A DNA stretch of 64,000 bases from Brevibacterium sp. RIT 803 (GTDB lineage Bacteria; Actinomycetota; Actinomycetes; Actinomycetales; Brevibacteriaceae). The notes under the pieces are model-generated. The model did no database searches. It worked only from the letters and a program-made list of their open reading frames with translations, and was not told the origin of the DNA. The stretch is taken from the NCBI RefSeq assembly GCF_016892625.1, contig NZ_JAFEMW010000001.1, positions 682,001-746,000 on the forward strand, given 5' to 3'. The translations under genes were made by a program, and so were the position numbers. The first letter of the stretch is position 1, and every line of letters begins with the position of its first letter. Below, piece by piece: positions 35,696 through 43,126 of this stretch.

Positions 35696-36562
35696 CTAGC
35701 AGCGGATGATGTCGACCTGGTGGTCGACTGGACCGTGTGCGCCCTTCGGATCCAGGCTGACCTGCCAGTCCGCGGCGGACTTCAGCGCCCGGGCCAGATA
35801 GTTCAGGGCATTGTCGACGGCTTCGTGGAGCAGATCCGAACCCACCTCGTCAACTGCACGTTCACGTTTGAGCACAGCCACCTCGGCGGTGATTGCGGCC
35901 GACAATGTGCACCCGGTGCCGTGGGTGTTCGGGGTCGCCACTCGCGGATGGGTGAACTCGGTGACCGTGCCTTCGGCGGTGACGAGAACGTCAGCGACGT
36001 CACCCTCGATCGCGTGCCCGCCCTTGAGCAGCACCGCGCGGGGCCCACGGTCGACAAGCTGTCTGGCCTGGGTCAACATCTCCTGTGGATTCTGCGCCAC
36101 CGGCTCATCGTCACCGATCAGCAGCGCCGCCTCGGGCAGGTTCGGGGTGATGAGGTCGGAGACCGGCAGCAGGTGGTCACGGACCGCGGCCACGGCATCG
36201 ACCTCGAGGAGGCGGTGCCCGGAGGTCGCGACCATGACCGGGTCCACGGTGTAGAAGCCCAGCTGGTTCTGAGCCGCTCGCGCGACGACGAGTTCCACGA
36301 GGGACCGTGAGCCGAGCATCCCCGATTTCGTGGCGTCGACGGGCATATCGTCCAGGATGCAGTCGAGCTGATCCGAGACGAAATCATCGTCGATTCCGTA
36401 GACCCGCGAGACGCCGTGCGTGTTCTGCGCAACCAGTGCCGTGATGGCCGTGGTGCCCAGCACCCCGCGTGCCGTGAAAGTCTTGAGGTCGGCGTGGATG
36501 CCGGCTCCCCCGCTGGGGTCGGTGCCGGCGATGGACAGTGCGATGGGTGGACGCGTGGTCAT
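35696..36562 (-). CDS. thiD: hydroxymethylpyrimidine/phosphomethylpyrimidine kinase
   Basis: A 288-residue ribokinase-fold kinase that phosphorylates HMP and HMP-P. The first strand [20 protein letters not shown] contains the substrate loop and [12 protein letters not shown] the anion hole and catalytic Asp region (here Cys-Thr-Leu follows the glycine). ATG 36562 overlaps the thiE stop. It acts between TenA/HMP salvage and ThiE. Confidence 0.95.
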   Translation of the reverse strand: MTTRPPIALSIAGTDPSGGAGIHADLKTFTARGVLGTTAITALVAQNTHGVSRVYGIDDDFVSDQLDCILDDMPVDATKSGMLGSRSLVELVVARAAQNQLGFYTVDPVMVATSGHRLLEVDAVAAVRDHLLPVSDLITPNLPEAALLIGDDEPVAQNPQEMLTQARQLVDRGPRAVLLKGGHAIEGDVADVLVTAEGTVTEFTHPRVATPNTHGTGCTLSAAITAEVAVLKRERAVDEVGSDLLHEAVDNALNYLARALKSAADWQVSLDPKGAHGPVDHQVDIIRC

Positions 36563-37308
36563 CGCGTCGCCTCCGCAGGTCCGTCACCGAATTCCGCGAG
36601 CAGTTCCTCGGCTGCAGCACGCGGATCCTCGGCACGGCAGATGGCAGAGACCACGCAGATCCCCACCAGTCCCCGGCCGCGCAGTTCGGAGGCACGAGCA
36701 GTGCTGATTCCTCCGATGGCGACCGCCGGAAGTCCTGCTTCACTCACCAAGTCGCCGAGGCGGTCCGGCCCGATCCCATCGGGTGCATCGGACTTCGTCG
36801 TGGTGTCGTAGACAGGCCCGATTCCGACGAGGTCGACAACACCGGAGTCCCGAGCGGCTGCGAATTCGGAGCTGTTGGCCGCCGAGAGCCCGATGAGCGG
36901 TTCGGAGCCGATGAGTTCGCGCACTTGTTCGACCGGAGTGTCCGACTGACCGACGTGGATGTGGACGCGCGAACCTTCGCCAAGGAGGCGCTGGGCGACG
37001 GCGACGCGGTCGTTGAGGACGACGGGCACCCGGCGGTCCGTGCCTGCCGAAGCAGAGTCGACGCTCGCACTGTCGGCCACCGCGCTGTCGACGGCAGCGA
37101 TGACCTCGCGGGTCAATGTGTAGAACGCATCGTCGTCGATGTCCTTGTCCCGGACCTGCACGATCCCCACTCCCCCGGCCACAGCTTCGCGGACGGTGTC
37201 GGCAACGCTGCGTCCGGCTTCTCGGCACTGGGCCGAGTCTGTGACGAGGTAGAGCCGAGAATCGATTCCAGTCAGACGGGAATTCACCTCGGGAACCGAG
37301 GGGCTCAT
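36559..37308 (-). CDS. thiE: thiamine-phosphate synthase
   Basis: A 249-residue TIM barrel that couples HMP-PP and thiazole phosphate to thiamin monophosphate. The pyrophosphate-binding motif is [21 protein letters not shown] is the mid-barrel metal site, and AVAIGGIS the C-terminal phosphate loop. It overlaps thiM and thiD by four bases on each side. Length is slightly above average owing to an Ala/Ser/Asp insert ([18 protein letters not shown]). Confidence 0.95.
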   Translation of the reverse strand: MSPSVPEVNSRLTGIDSRLYLVTDSAQCREAGRSVADTVREAVAGGVGIVQVRDKDIDDDAFYTLTREVIAAVDSAVADSASVDSASAGTDRRVPVVLNDRVAVAQRLLGEGSRVHIHVGQSDTPVEQVRELIGSEPLIGLSAANSSEFAAARDSGVVDLVGIGPVYDTTTKSDAPDGIGPDRLGDLVSEAGLPAVAIGGISTARASELRGRGLVGICVVSAICRAEDPRAAAEELLAEFGDGPAEATR

Positions 37309-38186
37309 GACTGTGCTCCCTCGATCGCGTCGGCCTCGATCGTGCCTGCTGCGATCGTGCCTGCAGCGACCATGCCCACTTCGACCTGGAGACTTGCCAG
37401 CTCCTCGCCCGTTACCGTGTGCAGCGCGTCAAGGAAGTTCACGGAGAAGCTGCCGGGTCCGCGCGCACCCTCAGCGGCAGCTTCACCAGCCACCTTGAAG
37501 TGAGCGTGAGCGGCAACGACAGCCTCGAACCTCGCCGAGGCGGTCGTTGCGCCCACAAGGTAGGCGGCGGTGACTGCGCCGAGAGAGCACCCTGTGCCGA
37601 TGACAAGTGGCATATAGGAGTGGCCCCCGTCGAGGCGGACGACACGATCGGCACCGTCGATGTGAGCGACGATCGCGTCCCTTGGTCCTGAGACGGCAAC
37701 GATCGCACCGGTGGACCGGGCCAGTGCAGCCGCGGCGGGAATCACCGCATCGACTTCGTCAGTGGAATCCACACCTCGCCCGCCCACACCCATACCGGCC
37801 AGGGCTGCGATCTCGGAGGCGTTTCCGCGGATGGCTGTGGGTGAAGAGTTCGCCGCGCGGCGGATTCGAGTGGTGCGGAAGTCGACGGCTCCGATGCTCA
37901 CCGGGTCCAGCACCCACGGCTTGGAGTCTTCGTTGGCTGCATCGATGGCGGCGTCGGCGGCGAGGAACTGCTGGTTCGTGGCGGTGCCGAAGTTGATCAG
38001 CAGGCCACCGGCGATGCGGGTGAACTGTGCGGCGTCGGCGTCGTGGTCGAGCATCGCCGGAGCGGCGCCGATGGCCAGGAGCACGTTGGCGCTGAATTGC
38101 TGCACGACTGTGTTCGTGATGCATTGGATGAGTGGATTGTTCGCACGCAGTCGTGCATCGGCAGAACGCAGGTCGAAGTCAACCAT
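37305..38186 (-). CDS. thiM: hydroxyethylthiazole kinase
   Basis: A 293-residue kinase that salvages the thiazole half of thiamin. PLIQCITNTVVQQFSANVLLAIGAAPAM (cited as CITNTVVQQFSANVLL) is the N-terminal signature, GTATNQQF and the GTGCSLGAVTAAYL phosphate loop are intact. It is first in thiMED-tenA and begins five bases after a TPP riboswitch, so the whole salvage operon should be shut off by thiamin diphosphate. Confidence 0.95.
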   Translation of the reverse strand: MVDFDLRSADARLRANNPLIQCITNTVVQQFSANVLLAIGAAPAMLDHDADAAQFTRIAGGLLINFGTATNQQFLAADAAIDAANEDSKPWVLDPVSIGAVDFRTTRIRRAANSSPTAIRGNASEIAALAGMGVGGRGVDSTDEVDAVIPAAAALARSTGAIVAVSGPRDAIVAHIDGADRVVRLDGGHSYMPLVIGTGCSLGAVTAAYLVGATTASARFEAVVAAHAHFKVAGEAAAEGARGPGSFSVNFLDALHTVTGEELASLQVEVGMVAAGTIAAGTIEADAIEGAQS

Positions 38187-38190
38187 GACG

Positions 38191-38266
38191 ATCCCTTCGC
38201 TAGTATGGCCCAGATCAGGTTCGATGGGTGTTCTCTCAGCCTCACGCGAATGGCGTCAGGCACCCC
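38191..38266 (-). promoter_or_regulatory. TPP riboswitch (THI element)
   Basis: Read on the minus strand the segment begins GGGGTGCC, contains the invariant GGCTGAGA, then ACCC, GAACCTGATCTGG, and closes with GCGAAGGGA just before the thiM ATG. All conserved blocks of the THI element are present in order. The short distance to the start codon suits control by masking the ribosome-binding site. Confidence 0.96.
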
Positions 38267-38402
38267 ATGTCATTGCCCACGACTGTATCAGCTCAGCCCC
38301 AACACCGCCGATGCCGGCGCCCGAGGAGTGCCGAAGCGGCGCCCCGGGAGCGCCGGGCTGGAACCTCGGCCCCACCTCGGCGAGGGACAGGTTTCATCGA
38401 CA

Positions 38403-38460
38403 GCAGAGCTGAGCGTCGAGAGCAGACTCCAGGGAGTGCGCTCTCGACGCTCAGCTCTGC
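38403..38460 (-). terminator. 20-bp perfect hairpin after the sugar ABC operon
   Basis: GCAGAGCTGAGCGTCGAGAG (38403-38422) pairs exactly with 38441-38460; the loop can form a further four-bp stem. It lies 47 bp past the xylH-like stop. No U-tract follows. Confidence 0.75.
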
Positions 38461-38506
38461 TCTCGACGATTCGCTAACGCATCGGTGAGATGTGATGAAT
38501 CGGCAG

Positions 38507-39718
38507 CTAACCGCGTCCGACGTAGCGTTGTCCGCGACGGCTCAGGGCGTCGATGACGACGGCTGTGAGGAGGACGAGCGCGGTGATGATCTGCTGCGCA
38601 TCGGAGTTGAAGCCGATGAGGTAGAGGCCGTTGTTGATGGCACCGACGACCAGGGCACCGAGCACGGCGGCCCAGGCCGTGCCGCGACCGCCGAACAGCG
38701 AGGTGCCGCCGATGACTGCGGCGGCGATCGCGTTGAGCAGGTCCTGCGTGCTCACCAGCGTCGATCCCGCGTTTGTCGTCACACCGGTCTTGATGAAGCC
38801 GAACAATGCTGCCAGAACACCGGCTGCCATGAAGACGCTGATGCGCACCCAGGTGACGCGGATGCCTGCACGCCTGGCGGCTTCGACCTTGCCGCCGACA
38901 GCGTAGATCGAACGCCCGTACTTGGTCTTGCGCAGCACCAGGTCGATTCCGATCGCGATGACGATCATGAGGAAGAACGGCATCGCCAGTCCGAAGTCCT
39001 GATTGACCAGGATGAGAAAGCCGAAGACGATGGCTGCCAGCAGCACGATGCGCACGATCACCGAGGTCCAGCTCGGGCTGTCGAGTCCCTCGTTGTGACG
39101 GCGCAGCTTCGAGTAGATGATCCCGGCACCGAAGCCGATGACGGCAACCGCACCGAACACGTAGGCCCAGATGGCTGGGAAGTAGAAGCTCGCAAAGTCG
39201 AAGGCGAAGGTATCGGCCATCGACAGGTTCTTCTGCACTCCTAAGGTCGTCAGGGTCAGTCCGGTGAAGGCCAGCAGACCGGCCAGAGTGACCACGAAGG
39301 CCGGGATGCCGACCACCGCAAAGAACCACCCCTGGATCGCTCCGACCACGAGACCCAACACCAGCATGATGACCAATGCGATCAGGGGCGGGACCCCCTG
39401 TCTGACCACCAGCACACCCAGCAGTGAGGCAGAGAGTCCACCCAGCTGAGCCAACGACAGGTCGATCTCACCGAGGAGCAGGATGAGATTGATGCCCAGC
39501 GCCAGGATCGCCAAGAACGCGACCTGTGTGGAGAGATTGACCAAATTGGCCGGTGAGATGAATTTGCTGTTCGCCGACTGGAAGACGACGACGATGACGA
39601 TGAGCGCCAGAATCACTGGGAATGAGCCGAGCTGGCCTTCCTTGACTCGACGAACGAATGTCGCGAGGAACCCCTCACTCGAAATGCGTTCGTCGGTGAT
39701 GAACGAGTTGCGGGTCAT
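38507..39718 (-). CDS. sugar ABC transporter permease, XylH type
   Basis: A 403-residue permease of the ribose/xylose (CUT2) class. About ten membrane helices; family stretches include ILALGINLILLLGEIDLSL, GIPAFVVTLAGLLAFTGL, and IGGTSLFGGRGTAWAAVLGA. The long sequence and the position after an XylF-like receptor support XylH over RbsC. ATG 39718 overlaps the ATPase stop. Substrate probably a pentose, judged from the receptor. Confidence 0.9.
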   Translation of the reverse strand: MTRNSFITDERISSEGFLATFVRRVKEGQLGSFPVILALIVIVVVFQSANSKFISPANLVNLSTQVAFLAILALGINLILLLGEIDLSLAQLGGLSASLLGVLVVRQGVPPLIALVIMLVLGLVVGAIQGWFFAVVGIPAFVVTLAGLLAFTGLTLTTLGVQKNLSMADTFAFDFASFYFPAIWAYVFGAVAVIGFGAGIIYSKLRRHNEGLDSPSWTSVIVRIVLLAAIVFGFLILVNQDFGLAMPFFLMIVIAIGIDLVLRKTKYGRSIYAVGGKVEAARRAGIRVTWVRISVFMAAGVLAALFGFIKTGVTTNAGSTLVSTQDLLNAIAAAVIGGTSLFGGRGTAWAAVLGALVVGAINNGLYLIGFNSDAQQIITALVLLTAVVIDALSRRGQRYVGRG

Positions 39719-40539
39719 CGACGCTCACCCCTTCGGGTCGCTCTCTGAGTCACGACATTGTCGTTGGCTCCCGTGATCGCGGCGACCAGCACGTCCGTGC
39801 GCTCGTCACCTGGGAAGTCACCGGCATCCTTGCCCAAACGCAGAACATGGACACGGTCACACACTGCCTGGACATCGGCCATGTTGTGACTGACCAGCAG
39901 CACTCCCAGGTCACGTTCACGCAGCCGCTCGATGAGGTTGAGCACCTCAGCGGTCTGCGCAACGCCCAGGGCCGCCGTCGGCTCGTCCAACATCACGATC
40001 GAGGGTTCGCCGAGGAGGGACCTGGCAATCGCGACCGTCTGACGTTGACCGCCGGAGAGCGCCGCGATCGGCACCCTTACACTGGGGATCTTGGCCGACA
40101 GGCTGCGCAGCAGCTCCCACGACCGCGCTTCCATGGTGACCTCGTCGAGAACACCGCCACGGGTCTTCTCATGGCCGAGGAACAGGTTGGCCACGACGTC
40201 GAGGTTCTCGCAGAGGGAGAGATCCTGGAAGACTGTGGCGACTCCCGCCTTCTGTGCGTCCTTAGGCGCTGCGAATTTCTGGGATCGTCCGCCCAGAATG
40301 ATCTCACCTTCGTCGGCTCCGTGGACTCCGGCGATGACCTTGACCAGTGTGGACTTGCCGGCGCCGTTGTCGCCGACGAGGCCGACGACTTCACCGCGGC
40401 CGATGGTCAGGTTGATATCGGTCAGAGCTTGGACTGCGCCGAATCGTTTGTTGATCCCGCGCAGCTCGAGAACTGGTTCGGCTCCGGTCTCCGGCACCCG
40501 CGTACTCGCGGGTGCCGGATCATTGGGTTGAGAATTCAT
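39715..40539 (-). CDS. sugar ABC transporter ATPase, single-domain XylG-like
   Basis: A 274-residue ATPase with one ABC domain. Walker A GDNGAGKSTLVKV, signature LSGGQRQT, Walker B IVMLDEPTAAL and LLVSHN. Classical XylG and RbsA have two fused ABC domains of about 500 residues; this one is half that and must homodimerise, as in a subset of actinobacterial CUT2 systems. The N-terminal tail is Pro/Asn-rich and repeats the PNDPAPAST type composition. Confidence 0.9.
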   Translation of the reverse strand: MNSQPNDPAPASTRVPETGAEPVLELRGINKRFGAVQALTDINLTIGRGEVVGLVGDNGAGKSTLVKVIAGVHGADEGEIILGGRSQKFAAPKDAQKAGVATVFQDLSLCENLDVVANLFLGHEKTRGGVLDEVTMEARSWELLRSLSAKIPSVRVPIAALSGGQRQTVAIARSLLGEPSIVMLDEPTAALGVAQTAEVLNLIERLRERDLGVLLVSHNMADVQAVCDRVHVLRLGKDAGDFPGDERTDVLVAAITGANDNVVTQRATRRGERR

Positions 40540-40559
40540 ATATTCCTACTCGCCGATTT

Positions 40560-41654
40560 CTACTTGACGCCGGCGTCTTCGCAGAGCTTCTTCACGTCTT
40601 TGGTGCAGATGTCTTCAGCCTTGATCTGATCCCCGACGATGTCCTTCACAGTGTCTTTCGTGACGACCTTGGCCTCGACGAAGTCCGTCGGAGTGTCCTT
40701 GTAGGTTGTTCCCGCCTTCGGCTCCTCGCCTCCGGCCAGTGCAACGGCTGCCTTCGCAGCGAACTCCGCCTGCGGTGGGATCGACTTGTAGATCGTGGCG
40801 TACTGGTCACCCCTGAGGATGTTCTGCAGACCGTCGACCTCAGCATCCTGCCCGGTGACGACCGGCTTCACCTTGGCCTTCTTGGTGGCGGCGAGAACAC
40901 CACCGGCGGTGCCGTCATTGGCTGAGTAGATGGCGATCGGCTCCTTGTCCGCGCTCTGCAGCTGACCTTCGACCCACTGACGGGCGTCGTCCGGGTTCCA
41001 GTCGAGCGTGTCATGGCTGCCGGTGATGTCGACACCGGCCTTCTTCAGGGTCTCCTCTGCGCCGGCCTTGAAGTCTGCGGCGTTCGGGTCCTTCGGATCG
41101 CCGTTGACCATCCAGACCGGGCCCGATTTCGGATCCTTGTCCTCGGCCTTGAGTCCGTCGAGGACGGCCTGGCCCTGGAGGTTGCCGATCCTCTTGTTGT
41201 CGAACGAGGTGTAGTAGTCCGCGCCTTCGAAGAAGCGGTCATAGGCGATGACCGGAATCTTCTTGGCTTCGGCCTTCGACAGAGCCGAGGACACCGCCGA
41301 GGCGTCGACAGGGTCGAGGACGATGGCGTCGACGCCTTCGGTCACAGCGGCTTCGAACTGCTGCTGCTGCTGGGTCGCGTCCTGGTTCGCGTTGCGGTAC
41401 TCGATCTTCGCATCAGGGTTGGCTTCCGCGACGTACTTCTCGAAGTTCGGCTTGTCCAGAGATTCGTAACGGGTGGTCTTGGACTCCGGGAGCAGCAGAG
41501 CAATGGTGACTTCACCATCTCCACCCGAACCGCCGCCGGATTCCTCATTGCCTTGGCCCTTCTGACTCCCACAGCCGCTGAGCGCGAGAGCTCCGATAGC
41601 AACCGAGGCGCCGAGAACGGCGAACTTCTTGCGAGACTGCAGGTTGTGCCTCAT
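40560..41654 (-). CDS. sugar-binding lipoprotein, XylF/ChvE-like
   Basis: A 364-residue periplasmic-binding-protein-type lipoprotein. The signal peptide ends in LALSGC with the lipid Cys at residue 28 and a Gly/Ser linker follows. The mature domain resembles D-xylose receptors: IALLLPESKTTRYESLD, VDAIVLDPVDASA, IPVIAYDRFF, YSANDGTAGGVLAA and VVTGQDAEVDGLQ. ATG 41654 follows AAAGGG. A perfect LacI-type palindrome lies 20 bp upstream. Confidence 0.92.
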   Translation of the reverse strand: MRHNLQSRKKFAVLGASVAIGALALSGCGSQKGQGNEESGGGSGGDGEVTIALLLPESKTTRYESLDKPNFEKYVAEANPDAKIEYRNANQDATQQQQQFEAAVTEGVDAIVLDPVDASAVSSALSKAEAKKIPVIAYDRFFEGADYYTSFDNKRIGNLQGQAVLDGLKAEDKDPKSGPVWMVNGDPKDPNAADFKAGAEETLKKAGVDITGSHDTLDWNPDDARQWVEGQLQSADKEPIAIYSANDGTAGGVLAATKKAKVKPVVTGQDAEVDGLQNILRGDQYATIYKSIPPQAEFAAKAAVALAGGEEPKAGTTYKDTPTDFVEAKVVTKDTVKDIVGDQIKAEDICTKDVKKLCEDAGVK

Positions 41655-41673
41655 TGTGACCCTTTCAATTTTT

Positions 41674-41689
41674 CTGACAACGTTGTCAG
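41674..41689. promoter_or_regulatory. LacI-family operator, perfect palindrome
   Basis: CTGACAACGTTGTCAG is a perfect 16-bp palindrome with the central CG typical of LacI/GalR sites, located immediately upstream of the sugar-receptor gene and downstream of its LacI regulator. Confidence 0.82.
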
Positions 41690-41840
41690 GCTGATCAATA
41701 TAATTCGCTGATCGGAGCTCGGTGTCAACTGTTTCGGCGAAAAATTGTGTTCTGGGTCTCTCCGGGGAGAGTCTCGCAGAGCCTCTCAGGACAGCTTCAC
41801 GTGTCCGGAGGCGCTTCGTCATTCGTCCCGAAGCCCTTCG

Positions 41841-42863
41841 TCACTTGTCCGGAGATTCCTCGCCGCTGCCGCGAGCGATCACGTGCACAGGAACCTGAGT
41901 CGAGCCCCGGAGCGAATCGCTTCCGGCCACAGCACGGAGCGGATCCTGCAGACGGCGGACCGCCTCGGCAGCCATGGCGCTGACGTCACGATCGATGACG
42001 GTCACGTCTAAGAGGTCCGCAGCAGGGAAATCGTCGATGCCCACCAGCGCGGGCCATTCATCGAGGCGCCGGCAGGCGTCGATGGCCCCCTGAGTGAGGG
42101 TCCCTGACAGGGTGATCAGTGCGCTGGGCGCGCTGCGCGAACCCAGCCAGGCCGCGACGACGTTCTTCGCGCTGGCCAGGTCGTGGGCATCTTCGCGCAT
42201 GTAGGCGCGCCACCCGACGTCAGAGCGTCCGGCGAAGGCCGATTGGATTCCAGCGAGCCTGGCCGTGGTGATGGGGCTGGTCGAATGATCGCCGATCACG
42301 CCGAGACTGATATGCCCGTGATTGAGCAGCTGAGTCGCCGCCAGACGTCCAGCACGTTCCTCATCACCGGCGATGAGGTCGACACCCGGTCCTGCAGTCG
42401 ACGGGTCGAAGGACACGATCTGCACGTCAGCCGACGTCGCGTCGGTGTAGAACCGTGCGGCGTCCGGGTGCGATCGGATCACGCAGATCCCGGTCATGTC
42501 ATTGGCCAGGCACTCGTCGAGGAAACCGCGTTCACGGTCGAGGTCGTCGGCGGTGACCGTCACGACTGGGCGCAGTCCGACCCTGCTCAGCTCGGCCTCC
42601 AGCAGGGTGAAGAGGCGAGCCTGGAAAGGGTCGTCTCCATCGCTCATGACCACGCCGATGTAGGGTGAACGGCCACCGGCACGCAGGCGCCTGGCCGTGG
42701 AGTTGATGCGGAATCCGAGCTCGGCGGCGGCTTCTTCCACCTTTTCGGCGGTCCTCGCGGCCACATGCTTTTCGCCGTTGAGCACTCGGGAAGCGGTTTT
42801 GATGCTGACTCCTGCGCGCGAAGCGACCGTGGCCAGGGTCGGCCGATCGTTCTGCTTCGCCAT
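41841..42863 (-). CDS. LacI-family transcriptional regulator
   Basis: A 340-residue LacI/GalR protein. The DNA-binding head is PTLATVASRAGVSIKTASRV with the hinge NSTARRLRAGG, followed by a periplasmic-binding-like sensor domain. I place the start at ATG 42863 behind AAAGG; a longer frame to 43067 runs through a terminator hairpin and is rejected. Encoded just upstream of, and in line with, the sugar transporter, whose promoter carries a perfect palindrome; autogenous sugar-responsive repression is likely. Confidence 0.92.
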   Translation of the reverse strand: MAKQNDRPTLATVASRAGVSIKTASRVLNGEKHVAARTAEKVEEAAAELGFRINSTARRLRAGGRSPYIGVVMSDGDDPFQARLFTLLEAELSRVGLRPVVTVTADDLDRERGFLDECLANDMTGICVIRSHPDAARFYTDATSADVQIVSFDPSTAGPGVDLIAGDEERAGRLAATQLLNHGHISLGVIGDHSTSPITTARLAGIQSAFAGRSDVGWRAYMREDAHDLASAKNVVAAWLGSRSAPSALITLSGTLTQGAIDACRRLDEWPALVGIDDFPAADLLDVTVIDRDVSAMAAEAVRRLQDPLRAVAGSDSLRGSTQVPVHVIARGSGEESPDK

Positions 42864-42994
42864 GACCACACCTTTGAGTCGGGAATCCTGCGGACCGCTT
42901 GCGGTCTGCGCGCGGGCGACCGATAGGAATGATGATAGCCGCTGGCGCTCGCATGGTCGCACACGGTCCGGCGATTCGGCCCGCACCCCACATC

Positions 42995-43037
42995 CCCGCC
43001 GAGGTGGCCGCTGGGGTCCAGCGGCCACCTCGGCGGG
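42995..43037 (-). terminator. 20-bp perfect hairpin after the siderophore operon
   Basis: 42995-43014 pairs exactly with 43018-43037 around a three-base loop. Both arms carry CCGCCGAGGTGG or its complement, the motif that recurs in intergenic DNA of this window. It lies about 90 bp after the siderophore synthetase stop. Confidence 0.8.
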
Positions 43038-43054
43038 TGCGGTGAACTTCGCGA

Positions 43055-43090
43055 TCGGGCGATGCACCTCACGGTCGGGCGATGCACCTC
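43055..43090. repeat. 16-bp direct repeat, period 20
   Basis: TCGGGCGATGCACCTC occurs at 43055-43070 and 43075-43090, between the hairpin and the siderophore synthetase stop. Confidence 0.8.
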
Positions 43091-43126
43091 GGTGGAAGCA
43101 GTGCTCTACACGATCGCGCGGAGGGC

